A stretch of 11,680 nt of DNA from Lachnospiraceae bacterium (GTDB lineage: Bacteria; Bacillota; Clostridia; Lachnospirales; Lachnospiraceae): NCBI GenBank assembly GCA_017964055.1, contig JAGCSS010000133.1, positions 1 through 11,680 of the forward strand, given 5' to 3'. A program made the translations under genes and the position numbers. Under the pieces are notes generated by a model. The model saw nothing but the letters and a program-made list of their open reading frames with translations. It ran no database searches and was not told the origin of the DNA. This document shows positions 5,377 to 11,680 of the stretch, piece by piece (positions within the stretch are counted from its first letter, which is position 1; the number at the start of each line of letters is the position of its first letter).

Positions 5377-6162
5377 ATGCAAAATATACTGATCACTGGT
5401 GCATCACGAGGGATCGGACGCGCGATAGCGAAGGAGTTCGCGCAGAGTGACTGCAATCTGTTCGTAAATTCGCTGCACGGCGGCGAAAAGCTTATCGAAT
5501 GCGTGGATGAACTGACGGCGATCAGGCGCGGAAACGCAGGGACGGGCTGCATCGTGCCGCTCAAGGGCGATGTCGGCGATCCGCGGTTCGTGCGCGAGAT
5601 GTTCGCCGAGATAAAAAGACATACGGACAGTTTTGACGGAGCGCCCAAAACCGCGGCCGAGGCACCCGCGAGGATCGACATCCTGATTAATAACGCAGGC
5701 ATCTCGTACGTGGGACTGCTGCAGGATATGACGGACGAAAAATGGGACAGGATCGTCGCGACAAATCTGTCTTCGGTGCATTACTGCTGCAGGGAGGCCA
5801 TCCCCGGCATGCTGGCTGCGGGAGGCGGCAGGATCATAAATATTTCATCGGTATGGGGCAGCGTCGGCGCGTCCTGCGAAGTGGCATATTCCGCGACAAA
5901 GGGCGGTGTGAACGCCTATACGAAGGCGCTGGCGAGGGAACTGGCTCCTTCGCATATCGCTGTGAACGCCATAGCCTGCGGCTGCATAGATACCGATATG
6001 AACAGGATATTTTCCGATGACGAAAGGAGCGCTCTGTGCGAGGAGATACCTGCGGGGCGTTTTGCGGAGCCGGAAGAGGTAGCGAAGCTTGTGAGAGCGA
6101 TCGCCGGGCAGTCGGATTATCTGACGGGACAGATCGTAACGCTGGACGGCGGCTGGATGTAA
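5377..6162 (+). CDS. SDR-family reductase, FabG-like; possibly EF-P 5-aminopentanone reductase
   Basis: The gene encodes 261 aa from ATG 5377, after GGAAAGGAG (5361-5369); an earlier in-frame start at 5344 has no site. It is a classical short-chain dehydrogenase: cofactor motif TGASRGIG (residues 7-14), NNAG (105-108), and the catalytic S158, Y171 and K175 (YSATK). NNAG sits about 15-20 residues later than usual because of an insertion around residues 85-100 (near DSFDGAPKTAAEAPAR). The C-terminal part (CGCIDTDMN, EEIPAGRFAEPEEVAKL, YLTGQIVTLDGGW) resembles Firmicutes YmfI-type proteins, which reduce 5-aminopentanone on elongation factor P. That specific role is a tentative inference; a general 3-oxoacyl-ACP reductase-like role is the alternative. 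It is the first gene of a probable four-gene operon. Confidence 0.92.
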   Translation: MQNILITGASRGIGRAIAKEFAQSDCNLFVNSLHGGEKLIECVDELTAIRRGNAGTGCIVPLKGDVGDPRFVREMFAEIKRHTDSFDGAPKTAAEAPARIDILINNAGISYVGLLQDMTDEKWDRIVATNLSSVHYCCREAIPGMLAAGGGRIINISSVWGSVGASCEVAYSATKGGVNAYTKALARELAPSHIAVNAIACGCIDTDMNRIFSDDERSALCEEIPAGRFAEPEEVAKLVRAIAGQSDYLTGQIVTLDGGWM

Positions 6163-6196
6163 GCACGCCGGGAACGGCTTTAAAGAGGAGTATATA

Positions 6197-7006
6197 TTGA
6201 CTGCAAAAAAGAAGAGCGGGGGAGGCATATGGATCCTTGCCGCAGCGCTGCTGGTACTGGCGGCGGTCGCGGCAGGCTACTTCTTCGCAAAAGGATACGG
6301 GGAGCGCGAAAGCGGTGACGGCCGGACGGACGGAGACTCCCAAACAGTACGGGACGACGGCGGGAATGTGCCCGCGGGAACATCGTATTCCGCACTGAAC
6401 ATGACTCCGGTGGAGCTGCTGTTCGTTACGAATTCCGAGACCGGAAGGATCGAACACATGCTGCTCGCGGTGCTTAACTGCGCAGCCGGTAAGCTGAACC
6501 TCATCGGCATCGATACCGATGTGAGCTGCACGATGTCGGGCAAGCTCTACAGCGAGCTGACGCCCGGGAATACGGAGCTGCCGCAGACGGTGACGTTTTC
6601 CGAGCTGTACAGGTATTATCACAATGACAGGGCCTATGACGCGGGAAGGCGAATATTCGGAGAGCTGATCAATTTCAACATTCCGTATTACGCTGCGGTC
6701 AAGGACGTCGTTTTTGATGAATTCATGTATTACAGCGACGCGGGCGCAGGCTTCAGACTGAGCGCGGACGAGCTCAAGGGCAGGGATTACGGAACCGAGG
6801 GCAGCGTAAAGGGCGCGATCGACAGGGCATTTGCGGACGCGGTGACCAATTTCGGCATATCCGACAGGCTCAGGTATCTGGAGGTTTATGACGCGCTCAC
6901 GGCCGGCGACGTGGTATTCGATGAGGCGCCGGTAAAGGAAAAGAACGAGAGCACGTCGCTGGATACGGTCGGGACAGGCGCCATACTGTACGGAATACTG
7001 TACTGA
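6197..7006 (+). CDS. Membrane-anchored, degenerate LytR-CpsA-Psr-like protein
   Basis: The gene encodes 269 aa from a TTG start at 6197, supported by AGAGGAG at 6184-6190. A short basic N-terminus leads into one membrane helix (about residues 11-32). A low-complexity Gly/Asp linker follows, then an extracellular domain. The order of elements from residue 70 on (MLLAVLNCAAGKLNLIGIDT, later INFNIPYYAAVKDVVFDEFM) parallels the LCP fold, whose members attach teichoic acids or glycans to peptidoglycan. Key LCP residues are missing: the Arg of the usual PRD motif is replaced in GIDTD, and the Asp of the ADT motif is absent. It may therefore be a non-catalytic relative. It lies 34 bases after the SDR gene with no terminator. 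Family assignment is by pattern only. Confidence 0.8.
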   Translation: MTAKKKSGGGIWILAAALLVLAAVAAGYFFAKGYGERESGDGRTDGDSQTVRDDGGNVPAGTSYSALNMTPVELLFVTNSETGRIEHMLLAVLNCAAGKLNLIGIDTDVSCTMSGKLYSELTPGNTELPQTVTFSELYRYYHNDRAYDAGRRIFGELINFNIPYYAAVKDVVFDEFMYYSDAGAGFRLSADELKGRDYGTEGSVKGAIDRAFADAVTNFGISDRLRYLEVYDALTAGDVVFDEAPVKEKNESTSLDTVGTGAILYGILY

Positions 7007-7039
7007 CGCGGTGTTGTGGCTGAGGCCATGGGAGGTTTT

Positions 7040-7483
7040 ATGAGGAAAAAGATTATTGCCGCGATAGTCGCGGTTGCAGCGCTGCTTGCGGCGTTTAAGG
7101 CGGGTACGGTTTTCGGAGCGGGTTCGGCTTCTCCGGGCAGCCAGGGCGACCCGCTGGTGACTCTGAGCTATCTGAACTCGAGACTCGAGGGAATATCGGG
7201 GGATACGGGCGGTACATCCGCTGCCGGCGGAGGTTTTTCACGGGTCAGCCTGACAAAGGGGCAGAGCCTGATACTCGGCGACGGCAGCGAGCTGGTAGTC
7301 TACAGCGGAAACGGGACCGTGCTCGGGACCACGGGGATGCTCAGTCTCACGGATTCACAGCTGTTCGCAGCGGGAACGAGCGCGGTGCTTTACGCGCATT
7401 TTCTGGGGATCGGCTCCGCGAGCGGAGTCAAGGCCTCGGGCAATATGACAATCTATGTAAAGGGCGGATACAGAATTGAGTAG
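7040..7483 (+). CDS. Small secreted or anchored protein of unknown function
   Basis: The gene encodes 147 aa from ATG 7040, with GGGAGG at 7030-7035. A GTG at 7016 in the same frame lacks a site. The N-terminus MRKKIIAAIVAVAALLAAFK is a signal peptide or anchor. The mature part begins with a Gly/Ser-rich stretch including GSQGDPLVTLSYLNSRLEG. It then holds a beta-rich domain: KGQSLILGDGSELVVYSGNG and a final NMTIYVKGGYRIE. Small proteins with this GSQGDPLV start and a LILGDGSE-type core recur in Clostridia, but I know of no assigned function. It follows the LCP-like gene by 33 bases and overlaps the YitT start, so a shared envelope role is likely. Confidence 0.82.
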   Translation: MRKKIIAAIVAVAALLAAFKAGTVFGAGSASPGSQGDPLVTLSYLNSRLEGISGDTGGTSAAGGGFSRVSLTKGQSLILGDGSELVVYSGNGTVLGTTGMLSLTDSQLFAAGTSAVLYAHFLGIGSASGVKASGNMTIYVKGGYRIE

Positions 7484-8372
7484 GGGAATCAGCGCATTTT
7501 TTTCGAAAAGAAGTACTCTGAGGGATTACATCCTGATACTTATCGGCACATTTCTTATGTCGGTGGCCATTAATTTCATCTATGAGCCTATGGAACTGAT
7601 CACGGGCGGAGTGACCGGTCTGGGCATCATTCTCAAGCATTTTACCGGCGGGATCGTTGAGGGCGGTTTCCCCGTATGGGCGACGAACCTTTTGTTCAAT
7701 ATACCGGTGTTCCTGATATCGCTGAAGGTTTTCGGCTTCAGGTACATTTCAAAGACGCTTTTCGCGACGCTCGCGCTGTCGGGCTTCCTGGCGTTGCTCC
7801 CGAGCTTTGCGCTGTTTGAGTCCGACTATATCCTGTCGGTGATCTTCGGAGGCCTGCTCTCGGGCGCGGGCATCGGACTCGTGCTGCTCACGATGGCGAC
7901 CACGGGCGGAACCGATATGCTCGGCATGCTGATCAGGCACAAGAGCCCGCATCTGACGGTGCCCCAGATCATCTTTGTGCTCGACGGTCTTATCGTACTC
8001 GCGGGCGCCGTGGTATTCGGCATCAAGGCCGCGCTGTACGCGACTATAGCGGTATATGTGACGAGCAAGGTTTCCGACAGCCTGCTCGACGGTCTCAAAT
8101 TTGCCAAGTGCGCATATATCATTTCGGATCTGGCCGACGATATCGCCCAGGAGATCCTCGTGGAGCTCGACAGAGGCGTTACGGGACTGAACGGCGAGGG
8201 CATGTTTTCGCATCTCGACAAAAAAGTTCTGTATTGTGTAGTTTCACGTAAGGAAATGGTATATGTCCTCGACATAGTGTACAAGCACGATCCGACCGCA
8301 TTTGTCACGATAAGTGATGTGCGTGAGGTATGGGGAGAGGGCTACGGAGAGCTGAAAAGACGTAAAAATTGA
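7476..8372 (+). CDS. YitT family membrane protein (DUF161 + DUF2179)
   Basis: The gene encodes 298 aa from a TTG at 7476, overlapping the end of the previous gene by 8 bases. The ribosome binding site is weak (GGGCGGA, 7462-7468), so coupled translation is likely; the first ATG at 7557 would cut into helix 1. Five or six membrane helices cover about residues 15-205, with the family hallmark LITGGVTGLGIILKH in the first loop and ATTGGTDMLGMLI in the middle. The C-terminal cytoplasmic domain (about 210-290) is DUF2179, with R233-GVTGLNGEG and KKVLYCVVSRKEM. YitT proteins are common in Firmicutes; the transported substrate is generally unknown. It is the last gene of the operon that begins at 5377. 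Confidence 0.92.
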   Translation: MSRGISAFFSKRSTLRDYILILIGTFLMSVAINFIYEPMELITGGVTGLGIILKHFTGGIVEGGFPVWATNLLFNIPVFLISLKVFGFRYISKTLFATLALSGFLALLPSFALFESDYILSVIFGGLLSGAGIGLVLLTMATTGGTDMLGMLIRHKSPHLTVPQIIFVLDGLIVLAGAVVFGIKAALYATIAVYVTSKVSDSLLDGLKFAKCAYIISDLADDIAQEILVELDRGVTGLNGEGMFSHLDKKVLYCVVSRKEMVYVLDIVYKHDPTAFVTISDVREVWGEGYGELKRRKN

Positions 8373-8645
8373 CGAAAATAGGGTGAGTGTCGGCAATCTT
8401 TATACATTCTGCACAAATAAGCCAGTCCGCTTTTTGTGATTATTCATTACGTTTGTTCCGCCTTTTTGGGCGATTATCTATTTTTCACAAAATAAGAAAA
8501 TATATTTTGTTTATTTCAGATATGGCAATAAACGGTTTTTCAATGTAGTATGGTAAAGGCGGGTTTCCGTAAGGACCGCTGCTTAAAAAAGCAGGATTTA
8601 ATCTTAATCGGATCGTCTGAAGGCCGATCCAAAGAGGAGGAAAAA
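8373..8645 (+). other. Intergenic region and 5' leader of the ATPase gene
   Basis: This 273-base gap has an AT-rich half (about 8385-8560). I see no clear terminator for the YitT operon and no convincing -35/-10 pair. Near the gene, two small hairpins could form in the leader: CTGCTT 8579-8584 with AAGCAG 8589-8594, and GGATCG 8610-8615 with CGATCC 8625-8630. The second ends two bases before the strong AGAGGAGG site (8633-8640). The leader may affect translation, but nothing identifies a known regulatory RNA. Confidence 0.4.
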
Positions 8646-9758
8646 ATGGCAAGTTTATCTTTAAAGAACATCACCAAGGTTTACCCCAACGGCTTCGTTG
8701 CTGTTAAGGACTTCAACCTTGAGATCGCAGACAAGGAATTCATCATTTTCGTTGGACCTTCAGGATGCGGAAAGTCGACCACACTTCGTATGATCGCAGG
8801 CCTTGAGGAGATTTCTTCGGGTGAGCTCTGGATCGGCGACAAGCTCATGAATGACGTTGAGCCCAAGGATCGCGATATCGCGATGGTATTCCAGAACTAC
8901 GCTCTGTACCCTCATATGTCTGTTTATGACAATATGGCATTCGGCCTTAAGCTTCGTAAGACTCCTAAGGCAGAGATCGATAAGCTCGTTCACGAGGCTG
9001 CTAAGATCCTTGACATCGAGCACCTGCTTGACCGTAAGCCGAAGGCTCTTTCCGGCGGACAGAGACAGCGTGTTGCCATGGGACGTGCTATCGTTCGTAA
9101 TCCTAAGGTATTCCTTATGGATGAGCCTCTTTCAAACCTGGATGCGAAGCTCCGTGTTCAGATGCGTATTGAGATCTCCAAGCTTCATCAGAGACTTGAA
9201 ACAACCATCATCTACGTAACACATGACCAGACCGAGGCTATGACACTTGGTACCCGTATCGTTGTTATGAAGGACGGCGTTGTTCAGCAGGTTGATACAC
9301 CTCAGAACCTTTACGATCAGCCCAACAACCTCTTCGTTGCAGGTTTCATGGGATCTCCTCAGATGAACTTCATCGACAGCGTTGTAGGACGCGAGGGCGA
9401 CAAGGTTACTCTTACATTCGGTTCGACCACCATCGTTGTTCCCGAGCTCAAGGCTAAGAGACTCATCGATGCAGGTTACGAAGGAAAGACCGTTGTACTC
9501 GGTATCCGTCCCGAGGATGTTAAGGATGAGGAAATGTTCATCAGCCAGTCTCCTGAGAGTGTTGTAGACGTTACCGTACGTGTATACGAGCTTCTCGGTG
9601 CAGAAGTATTCCTGTATCTTGATGTTGACCAGTTCGAGATCACCGCACGAGTTAATCCTCGTACGACCGCTCGTCCCGGCGATCAGATCAGAGTTGCTTT
9701 CGACCTTTCCAAGATGCACATCTTCGATAAGGAGAGCGAGCAGGTTATCACTCACTAA
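8646..9758 (+). CDS. msmK: MsmK/UgpC-type ATP-binding subunit of carbohydrate ABC importers
   Basis: The gene encodes 370 aa, the normal length for this family. The ATG at 8646 follows AGAGGAGG (8633-8640); an upstream reading from 8550 has no support. Walker A is GPSGCGKST (37-45), the signature LSGGQ is at 135-139, Walker B ends in D159-E160, and the switch histidine is H193 (THDQTEAM). The region after about 235 is the TOBE/regulatory domain typical of MalK-like proteins, with LGIRPEDV. No permease or binding-protein gene is adjacent, so this is probably a shared ATPase serving several sugar importers, as known for MsmK in Gram-positives. Codons are strongly biased (CGT for Arg, many CTT, GTT and AAG), unlike the neighbours, which suggests high expression. 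It has its own leader and terminator. Confidence 0.95.
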   Translation: MASLSLKNITKVYPNGFVAVKDFNLEIADKEFIIFVGPSGCGKSTTLRMIAGLEEISSGELWIGDKLMNDVEPKDRDIAMVFQNYALYPHMSVYDNMAFGLKLRKTPKAEIDKLVHEAAKILDIEHLLDRKPKALSGGQRQRVAMGRAIVRNPKVFLMDEPLSNLDAKLRVQMRIEISKLHQRLETTIIYVTHDQTEAMTLGTRIVVMKDGVVQQVDTPQNLYDQPNNLFVAGFMGSPQMNFIDSVVGREGDKVTLTFGSTTIVVPELKAKRLIDAGYEGKTVVLGIRPEDVKDEEMFISQSPESVVDVTVRVYELLGAEVFLYLDVDQFEITARVNPRTTARPGDQIRVAFDLSKMHIFDKESEQVITH

Positions 9759-9781
9759 GATTTTTATAACCAATAAGATTT

Positions 9782-9810
9782 ACAGGCAGGAGACATCTCC
9801 TGCCTGTTTT
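9782..9810 (+). terminator. Intrinsic terminator after the ATPase gene
   Basis: A perfect 11-bp stem, ACAGGCAGGAG (9782-9792) with CTCCTGCCTGT (9797-9807), has a 4-base loop ACAT and ends in TTTT (9807-9810). It lies 23 bases after the stop codon and separates the ATPase from the AraC gene. Confidence 0.9.
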
Positions 9811-9876
9811 GTACAATGAGCGAATACACTCAGTCAGCGGGCTGTGCCGGCGAGATGCGTGGGAAAGGAGGCTGCC

Positions 9877-10722
9877 ATGCCGCAGGAGAATTCCGGAAGC
9901 GGAAGAGGTTCCAGGGTATATGTGGAAAAACAGGTCCGCGTGCCCAATTTTGAAATGACCTATGAGCATGCTCATGAATATTATGAGTTTTTCTATCTCA
10001 AGACAGGCAGCTGCAGATATATGACCGAGGGGAGGATATATCATCTCGAAGCGGGCAATATGTTCATCGTGCACCCCGGTGACAGGCACAGCACCAGCTA
10101 TCAGGGCAAAGTGCCGTGTGAGCGCATCGTAGTCTACTTTAAGCGCGATCTGGTAGATGAAGGATGGTGGAAGGAGCATGCCGGGACCGATGTGTTTATG
10201 GCCTCCTCCTGCAAGCTGTCGTTCAGCCTTAAGGCAAAGGCCGCGATCGAGAGGTCATTAAGAGCCATGCTCTCGGAAAACAATATGCCTGACGGATATA
10301 CCTCAGAGATACTGCTGCTGCTCATGAAGCAGTTTCTGATAGATCTCGTTCGACGCGGTACGGTCATGAACGATTTTGTACGCAGCAACGACAGTTTCGG
10401 CAGGGATATCGAGACCGTGATCAGGTATATATCCGAAAACTATTCCAAGCCGCTCACTCTCGAAGAGGCAGCTGCGAGCATCAATCTGGCGCCCACATAT
10501 TTTTCACGCAAGTTCAAGAACGTTACCGGCTCGAATTTCCGTGATTTCGTCATCAGCATAAGGATCCGGCAGGCCAGCCAGATGCTGCTGACCACCGACG
10601 ATTCGGTGACCGAGATCTCGCAGAAATGCGGCTTCAGCTCGGCCAATTATTTCAAGGACTGTTTCCGGCGGACTATGGGACAGTCACCCACACTGTTCAG
10701 AAAACAAAAAGGAAAAGCATGA
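9877..10722 (+). CDS. AraC family transcriptional regulator with N-terminal cupin domain
   Basis: The gene encodes 281 aa from ATG 9877, after AAAGGAGG (9864-9871); a GTG at 9844 is in frame but has no site. Residues about 20-105 form a cupin-like ligand domain, with H31/H33 in EHAHEYYEF and the later segment MFIVHPGDRHS. The C-terminal 100 residues hold the two AraC helix-turn-helices: LTLEEAAASINLAPTYFSRK (193-212) and VTEISQKCGFSSANYFKDCF (244-263). The second matches the family signature closely. Such regulators commonly sense sugars and control uptake or hydrolase genes. The secreted carbohydrate-binding protein that begins at 11007 is a plausible target, but so are genes elsewhere. I see no promoter in the short gap after the previous terminator. 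Confidence 0.93.
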   Translation: MPQENSGSGRGSRVYVEKQVRVPNFEMTYEHAHEYYEFFYLKTGSCRYMTEGRIYHLEAGNMFIVHPGDRHSTSYQGKVPCERIVVYFKRDLVDEGWWKEHAGTDVFMASSCKLSFSLKAKAAIERSLRAMLSENNMPDGYTSEILLLLMKQFLIDLVRRGTVMNDFVRSNDSFGRDIETVIRYISENYSKPLTLEEAAASINLAPTYFSRKFKNVTGSNFRDFVISIRIRQASQMLLTTDDSVTEISQKCGFSSANYFKDCFRRTMGQSPTLFRKQKGKA

Positions 10723-10726
10723 CTGC

Positions 10727-10770
10727 CCCGGGGACGACTACAGATTTTTTGCCGTCCCCGGGTAGCTTTT
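10727..10770 (+). terminator. Strong hairpin terminator after the AraC gene
   Basis: CCCGGGGACG (10727-10736) pairs perfectly over 10 bp with CGTCCCCGGG (10753-10762) around a 16-base loop. A short T-run follows (TTTT, 10767-10770). It begins 5 bases after the stop codon. Confidence 0.8.
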
Positions 10771-10802
10771 AACTGAATATTTATGAAGATATCGCGGTTT
10801 TC

Positions 10803-10831
10803 TTGACCGTGTTTTTTTATGATGTTATCTT
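10803..10831 (+). promoter_or_regulatory. Candidate promoter for the CBM9-like gene
   Basis: TTGACC (10803-10808), a 17-base spacer and TATCTT (10826-10831). The -35 is a 5/6 match and the -10 a 4/6 match. It would give a leader of about 170 bases before ATG 11007. The -10 lies inside an inverted repeat (10824-10848), a layout typical of an operator. A small hairpin followed by T7 just before it (about 10793-10818) may be a second terminator for the AraC gene instead. Confidence 0.4.
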
Positions 10832-10848
10832 CAAGGTACGAAGATAAC
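10824..10848. repeat. Perfect 9-bp inverted repeat, possible operator
   Basis: GTTATCTTC (10824-10832) and GAAGATAAC (10840-10848) are exact reverse complements separated by AAGGTAC. The repeat covers the predicted -10 and start site of the downstream gene. It could be a repressor site or a leader hairpin. Confidence 0.6.
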
Positions 10849-11006
10849 CATATGGGAAAAAGTGTACACTGCTTCATTTTTTGACCGGATCTTTTGGGGG
10901 TCCGGGACCGACAAAGACATATGCCGCAAATACATCGGGGAAGATACTGATTTCTTGTCCGGTTCTGCGAGCGTGTCCGCAATTAAGTAAAAAATGGAGG
11001 ACAGGT
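10849..11006 (+). other. Rest of the leader before the CBM9-like gene
   Basis: This stretch has no gene. It contains a perfect 10-base palindrome AGTGTACACT (10861-10870) and a hairpin of CCGGATC (10885-10891) with GGTCCGG (10899-10905), which includes one G-U pair. A second, shorter pairing, GGTC 10899-10902 with GACC 10906-10909, competes with it. The ribosome binding site GGAGGA is at 10996-11001. Confidence 0.4.
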
Positions 11007-11680
11007 ATGAGGAGAAATACTTACAGGGTTATTGCGTTCCTGCTGGCTTTCATCATGGCTTTACCTGCGTTTGAGGGGCAGAAAGCGAAAGCAGCGGAAA
11101 ATAACAGTCACATCATCAAATACCAAGGGGCTTACGATCCCGCTGCATACCCGCAGAAGGATCTCGACGCGGTATTCACATCTGAGAGCGTGGTCATCGA
11201 TGGAAATCTGGACGAGGCGGCATATGCTTCGGCACCTGTTTCCGCGATAAGCAATGTCAAGGCGGCATCCGCACAGTATTCATATGAAAACGGGAAAGAG
11301 ACACGAGGAGAGATTCGTGCTGTATGGGACGGTCCGGTTCTTTATCTCGGAATAAGCGTTTATGACGCGGATGTTATCAGGTCTTCCGGAACCGGCGGAG
11401 CGACAGCGAATCCCGCAATAGCGGCAAAGGAAGTCAAAACTTCTTTCGATTGGACTACATGGCAATCTACGGTTACACCCGTAGATCCCGGCGACAGTAT
11501 CGAGTTGGGATTCGACCTGCATAACGCTAAGGTCGTATATGAGACCGATACCCAGGGCGCAGTTACGATCGGTGCCGATGGACATCTCTACTACTATCAC
11601 AGCAGCAATATTCCGTCTCTGGGCTCGCCGTTGGGAGATCCGCAGCATCCCGAATACATGGACAGGATCAGGGGTTATGC
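11007..11680 (+). CDS. Secreted protein with CBM9-like carbohydrate-binding domain (N-terminal part)
   Basis: The open frame runs from ATG 11007 (GGAGGA at 10996-11001) to the window end without a stop; 224 residues are visible. The N-terminus is a signal peptide (RRNTYR, then a hydrophobic core at about 8-22) with a likely cleavage at AKA-AE near residue 29. From about residue 53 the pattern VVIDGNLDEAAYASAPV (62-78), then EIRAVWDGPVLYLGISVYDA and DSIELGFDL, matches the start, middle and metal/sugar-binding strands of CBM9-like/DOMON modules. In rumen and gut Clostridia these are often attached to xylanases and other large hydrolases. The catalytic part, if any, lies beyond the window. Its place after an AraC regulator and a sugar ATPase supports a role in polysaccharide use. 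Confidence 0.85.
   Translation, partial: MRRNTYRVIAFLLAFIMALPAFEGQKAKAAENNSHIIKYQGAYDPAAYPQKDLDAVFTSESVVIDGNLDEAAYASAPVSAISNVKAASAQYSYENGKETRGEIRAVWDGPVLYLGISVYDADVIRSSGTGGATANPAIAAKEVKTSFDWTTWQSTVTPVDPGDSIELGFDLHNAKVVYETDTQGAVTIGADGHLYYYHSSNIPSLGSPLGDPQHPEYMDRIRGY

Noticed and set aside
5834..6622. A 262-codon open frame on the minus strand.
   Set aside because: It runs antisense across the end of the SDR gene and the start of the LCP-like gene, is rich in Arg, Ser and Pro as expected for a GC-rich shadow frame, and shows no domain.
8531..8540. AAACGGTTT, a near-palindrome that could be a LacI-type operator before the ATPase gene.
   Set aside because: It is only nine bases with no flanking symmetry and no convincing promoter next to it; chance is a sufficient explanation.
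9132..9773. A 213-codon open frame on the minus strand.
   Set aside because: It is antisense to the ATPase gene, whose motifs are all intact. The open minus frame follows from that gene's strong codon bias.

Overview
The window reads as chromosomal DNA of an anaerobic Clostridia, most likely a Lachnospiraceae member. The basis is an Rnf operon of clostridial type with a multi-cluster RnfB, strong AGGAGG-type ribosome binding sites, a DUF3842 gene, a YitT transporter, an MsmK/UgpC-type sugar ATPase, and a secreted carbohydrate-binding protein next to an AraC regulator. I cannot name a species. There are no tRNA or rRNA genes, insertion sequences or CRISPR arrays.

Region 1 (1-3474) holds the end of rnfD, then rnfG, rnfE, rnfA and rnfB. 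The genes overlap or are tightly spaced, and a DUF3842 gene follows 11 bases after rnfB. Together with rnfC upstream (not in the window), these encode the membrane ferredoxin:NAD+ oxidoreductase that pumps Na+ or H+.

Region 2 (3459-4522) is the most interesting part. A near-consensus extended -10 promoter lies inside the end of the DUF3842 gene. It is followed by about 230 bases that fold into at least seven consecutive short perfect hairpins and end in an intrinsic terminator. The terminator stops only 13 bases before the ribosome binding site of two small unknown membrane-protein genes (3747-4160 and 4175-4489). The RNA could be a standalone structured ncRNA, a terminator-type leader (riboswitch-like) for the pair, or both.

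Region 3 (4531-8372) starts with a methyltransferase gene on the minus strand. Divergent from it is a probable four-gene operon: an SDR reductase (possibly the EF-P 5-aminopentanone reductase), a membrane-anchored degenerate LytR-CpsA-Psr-like protein, a small secreted protein, and a YitT-family membrane protein.

Region 4 (8373-11680) is for carbohydrate uptake and breakdown: an orphan MsmK/UgpC-like ATPase with codon use typical of a highly expressed gene, an AraC-family regulator, and the start of a secreted protein with a CBM9-like domain that runs off the window. Clear hairpin terminators follow the ATPase and the regulator. A 9-bp inverted repeat overlaps a predicted promoter in front of the secreted protein.
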